Shown: positions 53,233 through 62,647, counted from the stretch's first letter. The stretch: 64,000 bases of DNA from Ruminococcus sp. (GCA_017623515.1 JAGAOV010000025.1:1-64000); one strand, 5' to 3'. The notes: generated by a model not told the origin, from the letters alone. Program-made: numbers and translations.

Positions 53233-55404
53233 ATGAACATTCATCAGAAGATAGCAGATGAGCTTAATTTAAGAATCGAGCAGATTGACAGAACGGTTGA
53301 GCTTCTGGATGACGGCAAAACCATTCCATTTATTGCACGTTACCGTAAGGAGGTAACAGGTTCACTTGATGATCAGGTATTACGTCAGCTTGATACGAGA
53401 CTTCAGTATCTCCGTAAGCTTGAAGCACGTAAAGAGGAGATTGTAAATGCAATTGAAGCGCAGGGCAAGCTTACAGAGGAACTTGCGGAGAAGATACGCA
53501 ATGCGGAAACTCTTGTGGAAGCAGAGGATTTATATTTGCCGTATCGTCCTAAGCGTAAGACAAGAGCGTCTGCGGCTATTGCAAAAGGTCTTGAACCTCT
53601 GGCACGTATTCTTATGGAGCAGGGATTTAAAACTGATCCTGAAAAGGAAGCGCAGGCTTTCATAAATGAAGAACTTGAGGTATGCAGTACCGAAGAAGCA
53701 CTTCAGGGTGCAATGGATATTTTAGCTGAGGAAATGGCTAACAATGCAGACCTGCGAAAGCAGATGAGAAGATTCACACAGCTTTCGGGAACTATCTTTT
53801 CAAAGGCGACTGATGCAGAAGCCGAAACGCCTTATCAGATGTACTACGATTACAGCGAGCCTGTAGAAAAGCTTGTAGGACACCGCATTCTTGCTATTGA
53901 CAGAGGTGAACGTGAGGGTGCGCTTAAAGTTACAGTAGCACTTCCAGAGGGCAGAGGAGAAGCACTCATGATACGCAGGTTCGTAAAGAACGAAAGTCCC
54001 TGCGGTCAGCTTGTAAAGGCAGCAGCAGAGGACAGCTTTTCAAGACTTCTGTTTCCGGCGGTAGAGCGTGAGATAAGACGTGAGCTTACAGAAACAGCGG
54101 CAGAAGCGGCTATAAAGGTATTTGCATCAAATCTCCGCCAGCTTCTTATGGGTGCGCCTTTGAAGGACAGAACAGTTCTTGGCGTAGACCCCGGATACCG
54201 TACAGGCTGTAAGCTTGCAGTAGTCGATCCCACAGGCAAGGTTCTTGATACAGGCGTAGCGTACATAACCATAGGCGCAGGTGCAAAAATGGAACAGGGC
54301 AAGGAAACTATCCGCAGGATGATGATAAATCATCATGTAACAGCCGTATCCATCGGCAACGGTACAGCCTCAAGAGAAGCAGAATCTGTAGTTGCAGAGG
54401 TGCTGAAAACCATTCCTCATGAAGCGGCATATATGGTAGTATCCGAAGCAGGAGCGTCCGTGTATTCAGCGTCAAAGCTTGCGGCAGAGGAATTCCCTGA
54501 GTATGACGTTTCTCTCAGAAGTGCAGTTTCCATTGCAAGACGAATGCAGGATCCTCTTGCAGAGCTTGTAAAAATAGACCCACAGGCAATAGGCGTTGGT
54601 CAGTATCAGCACGATATGCCGAAAAAGGAACTGACAGCGGCACTTGACGGTGTTGTGGAGGATTGTGTAAACCATGTAGGCGTTGATCTGAACACAGCCT
54701 CATTCTCACTTCTGTCTCATATCTCCGGCATCAATCAGACTATTGCCAAGAATATTGTAGCATACAGAAGCGAAAACGGCGCATTTACCGACAGAAAGCA
54801 GCTGAAAAAGGTTGCTAAACTGGGACCGAAGGCATTTGAACAGTGCGCAGGCTTCCTCCGTGTACCCGGTGCAAAGAATCCTCTTGACAATACAGCAGTA
54901 CATCCTGAAAGCTACGACGCAGCTAAAAGCATCCTCTCCGAATGCGGATTTTCTCTTGCCGATCTTTCCGGCAAGGCACTTTCTGAAATTCCCGTACTTG
55001 CTGAGAAAAAGGGCATTTCTGCCATTGCAGAAAAGGCAGGTGTAGGCGTACCTACAGTAAATGATATTGTAAAAGAGCTTGCAAAACCAGGACGTGACCC
55101 TCGTGACGAGCTGCCGCCGCCTCTCATGCACAGCGGTGACATCATGGAAATGAAAGACCTGAAACCGGGCATGGAGCTTGTGGGAACAGTCCGCAATGTT
55201 ATAGATTTCGGCTGTTTTGTGGATATCGGCGTTCATGAGGACGGTCTGGTGCATATCTCACAGCTCTCAAACCGCAGAGTAAAGCATCCGCTGGATGTGG
55301 TAAAGGTAGGCGATGTGGTAAAGGTTCGTGTGCTGGATGTTGATGTGAAGCGTAAGAGGATCGCACTTACTATGAGGACGGATGCGCCGAAGGAAAAAAA
55401 GTAA
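53233..55404 (+). CDS. tex: Tex-family RNA-binding transcription accessory protein
   Basis: A 723-residue protein with the Tex layout: N-terminal helix-rich Tex_N domain (IPFIARYRKEVTGSLD), a YqgF/RNase H-like domain (VLGVDPGYRTGCKLAV), a helix-hairpin-helix region (FSLLSHISGINQTIAKNIV), and a C-terminal S1 domain (TVRNVIDFGCFVDIGVHEDGLVHISQ). It binds nucleic acid and affects transcription; the exact role varies by species. The ATG at 53233 follows AAGGAG by nine bases; an ATG at 53203 lacks a site and overlaps the previous gene's end. Confidence 0.94.
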   Translation: MNIHQKIADELNLRIEQIDRTVELLDDGKTIPFIARYRKEVTGSLDDQVLRQLDTRLQYLRKLEARKEEIVNAIEAQGKLTEELAEKIRNAETLVEAEDLYLPYRPKRKTRASAAIAKGLEPLARILMEQGFKTDPEKEAQAFINEELEVCSTEEALQGAMDILAEEMANNADLRKQMRRFTQLSGTIFSKATDAEAETPYQMYYDYSEPVEKLVGHRILAIDRGEREGALKVTVALPEGRGEALMIRRFVKNESPCGQLVKAAAEDSFSRLLFPAVEREIRRELTETAAEAAIKVFASNLRQLLMGAPLKDRTVLGVDPGYRTGCKLAVVDPTGKVLDTGVAYITIGAGAKMEQGKETIRRMMINHHVTAVSIGNGTASREAESVVAEVLKTIPHEAAYMVVSEAGASVYSASKLAAEEFPEYDVSLRSAVSIARRMQDPLAELVKIDPQAIGVGQYQHDMPKKELTAALDGVVEDCVNHVGVDLNTASFSLLSHISGINQTIAKNIVAYRSENGAFTDRKQLKKVAKLGPKAFEQCAGFLRVPGAKNPLDNTAVHPESYDAAKSILSECGFSLADLSGKALSEIPVLAEKKGISAIAEKAGVGVPTVNDIVKELAKPGRDPRDELPPPLMHSGDIMEMKDLKPGMELVGTVRNVIDFGCFVDIGVHEDGLVHISQLSNRRVKHPLDVVKVGDVVKVRVLDVDVKRKRIALTMRTDAPKEKK

Positions 55405-55414
55405 CAAAGAAAAA

Positions 55415-55437
55415 ACGGGACTGCCAGCCAGCCCCGT
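55415..55437 (+). terminator. Terminator of tex
   Basis: ACGGG.ctgccagccagc.CCCGT followed by TTTTTTAT. An imperfect member of the ACGGGACTG terminator group. Confidence 0.75.
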
Positions 55438-55537
55438 TTTTTATGCAAAAAAATTTCCAGAAAGAGTGAGAAAAAGAGGAGTCCCGATTGTCTAATAAAT
55501 GAAGCTGAAAGAATGCATTCGGAGGGAGGCTGATACT

Positions 55538-56092
55538 TTGGATAACGGTGCGAGTAGCTACCGCCGTTTCCTTGACGGAGAGAAGGAGGGCATGATAGAG
55601 ATAATCTGCGAATACAGGGAAGGGCTGACCTTTTATCTGTACCGTTTTACAAATGACTTAGGCGCAGCGGAAGAGATAGCAGAGGACACCTTTGTTAAGC
55701 TGTGTACAAAGAAGCCTAAATTTTCCGGAAAAAGTTCATTTAAAACATGGCTCTATACTATCGGGCGCAACTGTGCGCTGAACTATATGAAAAGGCGCAG
55801 ATTCGTGTCGGATACTCCATTGCATGAATACACGGGCATTTCTGACGGAACGGACGTTGAGGCTCAGTACATAGAAAAAGAGCAGAGTTTTCTGGTGCAG
55901 AAAGCCATGAAAAGGCTTAAACCCGAATACAGTCAGGTTCTGTATCTTCTTTATACTGAGGAATTCAGCACGGAAGAGACAGCACGTATCATGCATAAAA
56001 GCAAGCGTCAGATAGGAAACCTTGTTTACAGAGCAAAAAATGCGCTCCGGCTGGAACTTGGAAAGGAGGGTTTTGGCGATGATGAGCAATGA
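55538..56092 (+). CDS. ECF-type RNA polymerase sigma factor
   Basis: A 184-residue sigma factor with region 2 (IICEYREGLTFYLYRFTNDLGAAEEIAEDTFVKL, aa ~20-55, with FKTWLYTIGRN) and region 4 (MKRLKPEYSQVLYLLYTEEFSTEETARIM, then KSKRQIGNLVYRAKNAL). The start is a TTG at 55538, fixed by GGGAGG eight bases upstream; an ATG 13 codons earlier has no site. The end overlaps the next gene by 14 bp. That partner is a one-pass membrane protein with external LRR and dockerin, so this sigma is likely held or released by a surface signal. Confidence 0.9.
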   Translation: MDNGASSYRRFLDGEKEGMIEIICEYREGLTFYLYRFTNDLGAAEEIAEDTFVKLCTKKPKFSGKSSFKTWLYTIGRNCALNYMKRRRFVSDTPLHEYTGISDGTDVEAQYIEKEQSFLVQKAMKRLKPEYSQVLYLLYTEEFSTEETARIMHKSKRQIGNLVYRAKNALRLELGKEGFGDDEQ

Positions 56093-58247
56093 AGAGATGG
56101 TACGGAACGTATTTCGCAGAACGGATGAATACTTTCAGAAAAAGGAAAAACGTAATAACAAAATTAAGAAAGGGGTATCTTTTATGTCATTATTCAGTAT
56201 TATAACTTTAGCAGGACTGGGACTGTGGAGCAGTACTGCACAGAATGAAGCAGTGCCGGATATTCCGGAACAGATTTCAATTATTGAAACGGTTTCTTTG
56301 GATAAGGAAACAACCACAATGGAATCGGCAGTTAGTACATATGAAAGCAGTGAAAGTACATCAGAAGCCATCGTAACCGATAAGGCAGTAACAACAGGTG
56401 CAGAGACTGTTGGTATTGTTACCCAAATATATAAAGCTGAGAACACCACAGCACCTGTTACTACAACTGTAACAACAGTAGTTCCATTAGCAGAAGAGAA
56501 TGTCGCTGAAACAACAGCTGTAACCACAGCCGGAACAACAGTATCAACCGATACAGCCGCACAGACAACAGAATCAGCAGCCGTCGGAACTGAAATGACT
56601 GCTGTAACAACATTGGAGACTGAGATTTGTCAAGACACAAGAATATGGACGGGAGAGGTTGACGGAACATATGGAGATCTGACATACATTGTTTGTAATT
56701 ATTCGGATGGTGATTGTATAGAGATCTTGAGCTGCGAAAAGGACGCTGTTTCAGTGGAGATACCGGAGGAGATAGAAGGTCTGCCTGTAAGATTTATCAA
56801 TAGAGAGGCGTTTCTCGACTGTGCAGATCTGAAATCTGTAACCCTGCCGGAAAACCTTGAGAATATGTCACATCATGCTTTCTGGGGATGCCATTCACTT
56901 GAATATTTATACATTCCTAAAAATGTAAATTATATAGGTGCAATGTCCTTTGTAGGATGTACATCCTTGAAAAATATTGATGTAGCTCCCGAAAATGAAT
57001 GCTACAGAAGCGAAAACGGAATTCTATTTGAATATGAAAGAGATTCACATGGAACCGTGATCAGCAAAGAAAATGAATATCTGATATGTTATCCGACTAA
57101 CCATGAAGGCACAGAATATGTAGTTCCCGATAGTGTAATAGGCATTTTCCATAGTGCGTTTTACGCCAACCAATCACTTACTTCTGTTATTTTGCCCGAA
57201 GGATTGAAACACATTCTTCCCGATGCGTTTAAATATTGTACCAAACTTGTTTCAATGGATATTCCTGATAGTGTTGACAGTCCTTGCGGAGGTATATTCC
57301 ATGGCTGTACTAATCTTGCCTCTGTAAAGCTGCCTGGCGGCGAAGCAACTGATGATAACTTTTCCTATTGGCTGCACAGTAATTTCTTCGGTAATTGCAT
57401 CAATCTTAAATCTGTAACTATACCTGAAAAATTTAAAGTTGTATTTGATTCTGCATTCAGCGGATGCACATCCCTTGAATCCATCATAATTGAGAATCCT
57501 GAATGTGAGATCTGGTGTGATGACGAGACGGTCACAGTGATTCCTGAGAACACAGTAATTTACGGCTACAGTAATTCCAAGGCACAGGAATATGCTGAAA
57601 CCTACGGAAGAAAATTTGTAGCACTTGATGCATACACATTTGAAGAACTTCTTGCGCTCTCTGCTGAAGAGATATGCGCTATTTCCGATAAGGCAGCAGA
57701 GGCATACACATACGGAACAGAGTGTTACGGTCAGAGTCAGACCTTATTAGTATGGGCAGATCAGTCATCAGACCATGAAAGTTTTATGCTGCCCGATGGC
57801 ATTGAATGTGAGCTTGACGGAGGAGGTCAGTTCAGTGACAGTGACATTGTATACGATCTTCATGCTTTTACAGTTGATTCCCTTGAATACGGCAGTTATG
57901 ATCCAGCACATGTACAGGGTGTAATGACAGCGTGGCTTGCTATGAATCCTGTTGTTGTTTCTTATGAATATCAATTAGATGCAGGTACAGATACTCCTGA
58001 ATCTGTCACCGGCGACATCGACGGCAACGGCACAGTAGATATATCCGATGCAACAGCAGTACTTTCCCTGTATGCAGAAGGTGCAGCAGGAATTACACCG
58101 GCAATTTATACAAGCACAGAAATTAATCCTGCCGATGTAAATGGTGACGGCGTTGTCAGTGTTGACGATGCTACAGCAATTCTCCTGTACTACGCACAGA
58201 CTGCCTCCGGACTTTCACCTGAATGGGCAGATATAATCAACAAGTAA
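56079..58247 (+). CDS. Membrane protein with external LRR and dockerin; putative anti-sigma sensor
   Basis: A 722-residue protein. A 35-residue charged cytoplasmic N-terminus (NEEMVRNVFRRTDEYFQKK, KEKRNNKIKK) precedes one membrane helix (~36-52), a Thr-rich linker (~75-190), an LRR_5 region (~225-525), a ~100-residue region, and a C-terminal dockerin (~645-720; GDIDGNGTVDISDAT and ADVNGDGVVSVDDAT). The gene overlaps the ECF sigma gene, the usual place for the cognate anti-sigma factor. The layout, short cytoplasmic anchor plus large external part, parallels RsgI-type regulators of cellulosomal genes, though no RsgI N-domain is recognisable. Start by AGGAGGG eight bases before the ATG. Confidence 0.8.
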   Translation: MMSNEEMVRNVFRRTDEYFQKKEKRNNKIKKGVSFMSLFSIITLAGLGLWSSTAQNEAVPDIPEQISIIETVSLDKETTTMESAVSTYESSESTSEAIVTDKAVTTGAETVGIVTQIYKAENTTAPVTTTVTTVVPLAEENVAETTAVTTAGTTVSTDTAAQTTESAAVGTEMTAVTTLETEICQDTRIWTGEVDGTYGDLTYIVCNYSDGDCIEILSCEKDAVSVEIPEEIEGLPVRFINREAFLDCADLKSVTLPENLENMSHHAFWGCHSLEYLYIPKNVNYIGAMSFVGCTSLKNIDVAPENECYRSENGILFEYERDSHGTVISKENEYLICYPTNHEGTEYVVPDSVIGIFHSAFYANQSLTSVILPEGLKHILPDAFKYCTKLVSMDIPDSVDSPCGGIFHGCTNLASVKLPGGEATDDNFSYWLHSNFFGNCINLKSVTIPEKFKVVFDSAFSGCTSLESIIIENPECEIWCDDETVTVIPENTVIYGYSNSKAQEYAETYGRKFVALDAYTFEELLALSAEEICAISDKAAEAYTYGTECYGQSQTLLVWADQSSDHESFMLPDGIECELDGGGQFSDSDIVYDLHAFTVDSLEYGSYDPAHVQGVMTAWLAMNPVVVSYEYQLDAGTDTPESVTGDIDGNGTVDISDATAVLSLYAEGAAGITPAIYTSTEINPADVNGDGVVSVDDATAILLYYAQTASGLSPEWADIINK

Positions 58248-58259
58248 ATATACAGCGAA

Positions 58260-58283
58260 ACGGGACTGCCGAAACAGTCCCGT
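58260..58283. terminator. Terminator shared with the converging PFK gene
   Basis: ACGGGACTG / CAGTCCCGT with loop CCGAAA, followed by TTTTTTGTG. It lies between convergent stops 54 bp apart. Confidence 0.9.
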
Positions 58284-58301
58284 TTTTTGTGTTAATAAAG
58301 T

Positions 58302-59384
58302 TTAATCACCAAAAGAAATACCAATATTTCTTGCAGTAGTAACCTCCTGACTGTCAGGAGCAACAAATTTTGTCTTTCCGGCAATATCACTGAGTTTGTT
58401 TGCGGTAATCTTGCCGTCAACCTTAGCAACAGTATATCCGTATTTTTCATCACGTATAAGCTGAGCTGCATATTCACCGAACTGCGTAGCGAGAAGTCTG
58501 TCATATGCACTTGGATTTCCGCCTCTGAGCATATGTCCCGGTACGCATACTCTTGCTTCGAGACCAGTATTCTGCTGTATCTGTGCGGCAATGCGATTAG
58601 TAGCAGTTGTGATGCCAGCCTCCTGTCGGAGCTTAGCACGCTCCTTTTTCTTGAGCTTTGCTTCTTCTATATCAAAGCATCCCTCAGCAACAGCGATGAT
58701 AGAGAAATTCTTGCCGCTTTCGCTTCTCTTTACAACAGACTTGCAAACCTTGTCGATGTCATATGGAATCTCCGGAATAAGGATAATATCCGCACCGCCG
58801 GAAATACCTGCATAAAGAGTAAGCCATCCAGCCTTGTTGCCCATTATCTCACAGAGGAGAATACGGGAGTGGCTGTTTGCAGTTGAATGAAGTCTGTCGA
58901 TAGCGTCTGTAGCAATGTCAACCGCTGAGTGGAAACCGAATGTTACATCAGTACCGTAAATATCATTATCAATGGTTTTCGGCAGACCGATAACGTTAAG
59001 ACCTTCATCAGACAGCAGCTTAGAGGTTTTGTGAGTGCCGTTTCCGCCGAGAGTGAGGAGACAGTCGAGCTTTTGTTCCTTGTAGGTTTTCTTCATGTTT
59101 TTTACTTTGTCGATCTTGTCATCTCCGATAACGGTCATCATCTTGAACGGCTGACGCTTTGTACCGAGAATAGTGCCGCCTCTTGTAAGGATTCCTGAGA
59201 AGTCATCAGGTTTCATTTCACGGCAGATATTATGGATAAGACCATAGTAGCCGTTGCATACGCCGACGATTTCAACGTTATCCTGTCCCAACATCTGGTA
59301 GCATGCCTTTGCAACGCCTCTTATCGTAGCATTAAGACCTGGACAGTCGCCGCCGCTTGTGAGAATACCGATTCGTTTTTTCAT
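58302..59384 (-). CDS. 6-phosphofructokinase paralogue, phosphoryl donor uncertain
   Basis: A 360-residue PFK-family protein. Seen: ILTSGGDCPGLNA, LTLGGNGTHKTSKLL, GLPKTIDND, GFHSAVDIATDAID, and HMLRGGNPSAYDR. The motif GGNGT keeps the Gly found in ATP users but has Asn for the metal-binding Asp, while Lys before TIDND is usual in PPi-dependent enzymes. Donor choice cannot be set from sequence alone. Its sequence is distant from pfkA at 31320. ATG with GGAGG upstream; it is monocistronic, with its own promoter. Confidence 0.9.
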   Translation of the reverse strand: MKKRIGILTSGGDCPGLNATIRGVAKACYQMLGQDNVEIVGVCNGYYGLIHNICREMKPDDFSGILTRGGTILGTKRQPFKMMTVIGDDKIDKVKNMKKTYKEQKLDCLLTLGGNGTHKTSKLLSDEGLNVIGLPKTIDNDIYGTDVTFGFHSAVDIATDAIDRLHSTANSHSRILLCEIMGNKAGWLTLYAGISGGADIILIPEIPYDIDKVCKSVVKRSESGKNFSIIAVAEGCFDIEEAKLKKKERAKLRQEAGITTATNRIAAQIQQNTGLEARVCVPGHMLRGGNPSAYDRLLATQFGEYAAQLIRDEKYGYTVAKVDGKITANKLSDIAGKTKFVAPDSQEVTTARNIGISFGD

Positions 59385-59456
59385 GTGTATATTCCTCCCT
59401 TATTTAGCATAGTTAAGGTATATTGTGCCTTATTAGTGCGAGTTCATTCTGATAAG

Positions 59457-59485
59457 ATTATATCATTTTTTGTAATATTTGTCAA
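59457..59485 (-). promoter_or_regulatory. Promoter of the second PFK gene
   Basis: On the minus strand TTGACA, a 17-bp spacer and TATAAT, ~73 bp before the start codon. Confidence 0.9.
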
Positions 59486-59511
59486 TACAGGGGAACGGAT
59501 TTTATATTTTT

Positions 59512-60669
59512 TCAGCGAATAAGCTCTTCCGGAACAGCCTCAGCCATGCGTTTGTATGCAGTTATGCTTGGGTGGAGATGGTCACCGCTGTCACAGTCCT
59601 TGTCAAAGCGTGAGGGATGGTTCGGATCACATACAGCCTTGTCGAAGTCAATGCAGCCGTCCGCTTCATCTGTAGTACGCATCCAATTATTTACAGCATT
59701 GCGCAGCTCCTCACGGAAATCAGCGTAGGTTCTCCAGCCTTCAATGGGAAGAAGAGTGCCGAGGTAAACTTTAAGTCCATGCTCCTTTGCAATGCGGATA
59801 TAGTATCTCAGTCCCTCTATCATTTCTTCAGCGGTAGGAAGATCGCTCCACGGACGGAATTTATTCACATCAGTTCCAACAGGATGGATAATATCATTTA
59901 TGCCGTGCTGAATAATAATAGTATCCGCACCGGAAACAAGTATCTCTCTTGGGAAACGTATATCCCCCTTGAGACCGTATGAATCATATACGATATTATC
60001 GTACTGGCGAAGTATTCTTGTTCCGCTTGCAGCCTTTCTTACGATAGAAGTTTTTCCGCATGATATTTCCAGAGTTCTCTCCATAAGGAAATCCGGCCAT
60101 GCCTGCGCAGTGATAGAATCTCCGAAGCAGATAACAGCACGTTTGTCATTATCAGTCAGGACTTCAATATCGCTGAGGAAATAGAACCAGTTGGTTTTAT
60201 TTGAAAGCTTTTCCGGAAGCTCCGGTGCTTCAGCATGATTTCCTACGGCAAAGTGTCCTTTTGAAAGAGGCCCTGTGATAAGCACAGCAGAGCGCATTTC
60301 AGTGAATTCGCCCAGATAAATGCTTATAGCAATATTTTCGCCTGCTTTTATATCCATAGAAACAGGATCGCTTGTTACATTTTCACCGGCAGGAATAGTA
60401 ACGGAGACAGAACCACCAAAAGTAACGGGCAGGGAAGTGCCAGCTTTAATAGCGGAATTGCCGTCTGATCTTGCAGCAAAAACTGATGTAATAGTAACGT
60501 CCTCTGTTCCGCAGAAATTATCAAGCTTTATTCTTAGTGCGTTTCCTGAAAGAAGCATTTTCACCGGATAACGGAGCGTCAGGTTTTTGGAATAGTTTTC
60601 AGGTCTGCGTGCTGCAATTGAGATTGCATTTCCCCATGCACCTGTCCACTTTGAGTTGTTTTCGGGCAT
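59512..60669 (-). CDS. SGNH/GDSL-family esterase-type hydrolase
   Basis: A 385-residue protein. The C-terminal ~210 residues are an SGNH hydrolase: ICFGDSITAQ (nucleophile Ser), GTRIL, HGINDIIHP (Asn block) and DSGDHLHPS (Asp-His pair). The N-terminal ~170 residues are beta-rich and may be an accessory domain. Without a signal peptide it appears cytoplasmic. Sugar acetyl-esterase activity is common in this branch and would fit a plant-fibre degrader, but the substrate is not proven. The ATG at 60669 has AAGGAGG six bases upstream. Confidence 0.88.
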   Translation of the reverse strand: MPENNSKWTGAWGNAISIAARRPENYSKNLTLRYPVKMLLSGNALRIKLDNFCGTEDVTITSVFAARSDGNSAIKAGTSLPVTFGGSVSVTIPAGENVTSDPVSMDIKAGENIAISIYLGEFTEMRSAVLITGPLSKGHFAVGNHAEAPELPEKLSNKTNWFYFLSDIEVLTDNDKRAVICFGDSITAQAWPDFLMERTLEISCGKTSIVRKAASGTRILRQYDNIVYDSYGLKGDIRFPREILVSGADTIIIQHGINDIIHPVGTDVNKFRPWSDLPTAEEMIEGLRYYIRIAKEHGLKVYLGTLLPIEGWRTYADFREELRNAVNNWMRTTDEADGCIDFDKAVCDPNHPSRFDKDCDSGDHLHPSITAYKRMAEAVPEELIR

Positions 60670-60817
60670 CAGTATGTCCTCCTTGAATGTACCATTTATA
60701 TTTTTCATCAACTACCATAGTATACCATAAAGGAAATTCAATTTCAACAGTTTTTGTAGTTTGTTATGATGTAAATCGGTAAAAATCACTGTTTTTTGCA
60801 GGAATGCGGAAAATTCG

Positions 60818-60845
60818 TTGACATGAGGTGCTTTTTGAGTATAAT
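60818..60845 (+). promoter_or_regulatory. Promoter of the lipoprotein-dockerin pair
   Basis: TTGACA, a 16-bp spacer and TATAAT, 55 bp before the lipoprotein start. Confidence 0.8.
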
Positions 60846-60899
60846 TATATATATTACAATAGGTGGATTGCAAGCGGAATCAGGAAAGGATGAATATAT

Positions 60900-61811
60900 A
60901 TGGAAAAGAAGTGGTTGGCTCTTGTTGCAGCATCAGCCATTGCATCAGCAGTATTTGTTGGCTGTTCCTGCGGAAATAAAGTAGATAACAGCATGGATGA
61001 CATGAATCAGATAGAAGTACAGAGCGATGTTACATTTTCATCTGCGGAAACTGCGCAGACTACGGCAGCAACAGTTTCTTCAGCTAATAAAAGCACAACT
61101 GTATCAGGAGTCACCAGTTCTGTATCTGAAGGAGAGACATCATCTAAGGTTTCCAGAGAAATTCAGTTTGCAGGACAGTCTCAGGCAAATAAGACAACAG
61201 TAAAGCCTGTTGTAGTAACAAAGGTAGTAGTTGTTACGGTTACCCGTGCGCCTGCTGCAACAACAGTACCTCCTGTAATAACTACAGCGACGCCTGAAAT
61301 CACAACGATTGAGACAACTGAAACAACTGAGACAACGACTGCTGCAACTACATCACTTGTTACATTACTTATGCCGGACGGAATGTTCCATGGTGATGCA
61401 GACCTTAATCTTTCAGTTGAGACAATAGAGATGAGCATAGGAAATACCATGCCTGATCTTGGTGAAGCTGTGGTATCCAAAACAGAGACAACAGCTGTAA
61501 ACGGCGGAGTTTCAGCATATGTTTATAGCTGTGATGGCTTTACAGTTACATCAGATGTTTACGCTAATGAGGACGGCAGTGTTCAGGAGCTTATAAGAGA
61601 GATCGTACTGACTGGTTCAGGGGTATGCACAGGAAAGGGCATAACAATAGGCTCTTCAACAGATGACATTATAGCAGCTTACGGCACAGAGGGACTTGAA
61701 GTAACAGACACATTCAACTATAAATATAAAACTGAGGACGGACGTGTGCTTGATATTTGTACGGACGGTTCAGCTGTCAGGGAGATAAAGTATTACACTG
61801 AAGTCCAGTAA
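60900..61811 (+). CDS. Thr-rich lipoprotein of unknown function
   Basis: A 303-residue protein with a lipobox (VFVGC, Cys 22), so lipid-anchored to the outer face. Residues ~45-160 are a Ser/Thr-rich linker with TTVTR and TTETTE runs. The C-terminal ~140 residues form a domain with GNTMPDLGEAV, KGITIGSSTDDIIAAYG and EDGRVLDICTDG. The repeated G.T/SS..DI..AYG pattern recalls domains of small secreted BamE/SmpA-like proteins, but no firm match. AAAGGA precedes the ATG. A dockerin gene follows 14 bp later, so the two probably act together at the surface. Confidence 0.8.
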   Translation: MEKKWLALVAASAIASAVFVGCSCGNKVDNSMDDMNQIEVQSDVTFSSAETAQTTAATVSSANKSTTVSGVTSSVSEGETSSKVSREIQFAGQSQANKTTVKPVVVTKVVVVTVTRAPAATTVPPVITTATPEITTIETTETTETTTAATTSLVTLLMPDGMFHGDADLNLSVETIEMSIGNTMPDLGEAVVSKTETTAVNGGVSAYVYSCDGFTVTSDVYANEDGSVQELIREIVLTGSGVCTGKGITIGSSTDDIIAAYGTEGLEVTDTFNYKYKTEDGRVLDICTDGSAVREIKYYTEVQ

Positions 61812-61825
61812 CGGAGGCTGATATT

Positions 61826-62602
61826 ATGAAATGCGGCAGAATCACTGCTGCTTTTGCAGGCATAGCTATAGCGTTGTATGCCGGCGGAATAAATGCAAAC
61901 GCTTATGAGGCAACGCTTATCCCTGTTGAAAAGGGTATACAGCTTGCAGACAGATCAGGACAGCTTTATGTTCATATTCTGAACAGCGCATCGTTTCATA
62001 TAACTGTAGATAAAACAGAACCGGAGGGTGTGTTCCGGTATTATGATGCAGATATTGTAAATGAAAAAGCATCAGGCAGCTCTGTGTATCAGATGGAGCT
62101 TAGCAGATGCGAATATCTCGTAGATTCTGGGAGATATGCTTCTGTATATACAGTCTCTTTTTCAGCAGACGAAGGAACGGAAAATATATATACAATGCAG
62201 TTTTCTGTAAAGGATACAGAATTTGAGGATGTAAATGGAAATGAGATACATTTTTATATTACAGCTGAACCAGCTGCTGAGAATGGATTTCAGCTTCTGG
62301 GAGATATAGAATACGAAGATGATGACGGGATTCTTATCTATGAACACCATGTTCTGCTTCAGTATGCAAAGCAGATTCAGGGAGATGCTGATGGAAATGG
62401 TGAAGTAAATATAGAGGATGCAATAGCAGTGCTTACATATTATGCGGGCAAGAGTGCAGGACTTGAAACAACGCTGAAGGAGTCTGCTGTTGATACAAAT
62501 GGAGACGGAGAAGTTGGTATAGATGATGCCACGGCAATTTTAATGTACTATGCAATGAATGCGTCAGGGCTTGAACCGGAGTGGTCTGAGATATTCAAAT
62601 GA
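61826..62602 (+). CDS. Secreted protein with C-terminal dockerin
   Basis: A 258-residue protein with a signal peptide (~1-27, ending NANA), a ~155-residue beta-rich domain of unknown type, and a dockerin (~187-255) with two calcium loops (GDADGNGEVNIEDA and VDTNGDGEVGIDDAT). Small non-catalytic dockerin proteins in ruminococci are thought to be structural or regulatory parts of the cellulosome. ACGGAGG precedes the ATG, 14 bp from the lipoprotein gene. Confidence 0.85.
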   Translation: MKCGRITAAFAGIAIALYAGGINANAYEATLIPVEKGIQLADRSGQLYVHILNSASFHITVDKTEPEGVFRYYDADIVNEKASGSSVYQMELSRCEYLVDSGRYASVYTVSFSADEGTENIYTMQFSVKDTEFEDVNGNEIHFYITAEPAAENGFQLLGDIEYEDDDGILIYEHHVLLQYAKQIQGDADGNGEVNIEDAIAVLTYYAGKSAGLETTLKESAVDTNGDGEVGIDDATAILMYYAMNASGLEPEWSEIFK

Positions 62603-62614
62603 ATGAATAAAGAG

Positions 62615-62647
62615 AAGGAGCTGAGCAGATTGATCTGCCAGCTCCTT
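62615..62647. terminator. Hairpin after the dockerin gene
   Basis: AAGGAGCTG and CAGCTCCTT pair with inner AGCAGAT/ATCTGC, followed by TATTG; 12 bp after the stop. It lies between convergent genes. Confidence 0.8.

Noticed and set aside
53403..53663. Antisense frames within tex, murB, prfA and dnaE
   Set aside because: All are shadows without start signals opposite strongly conserved genes.
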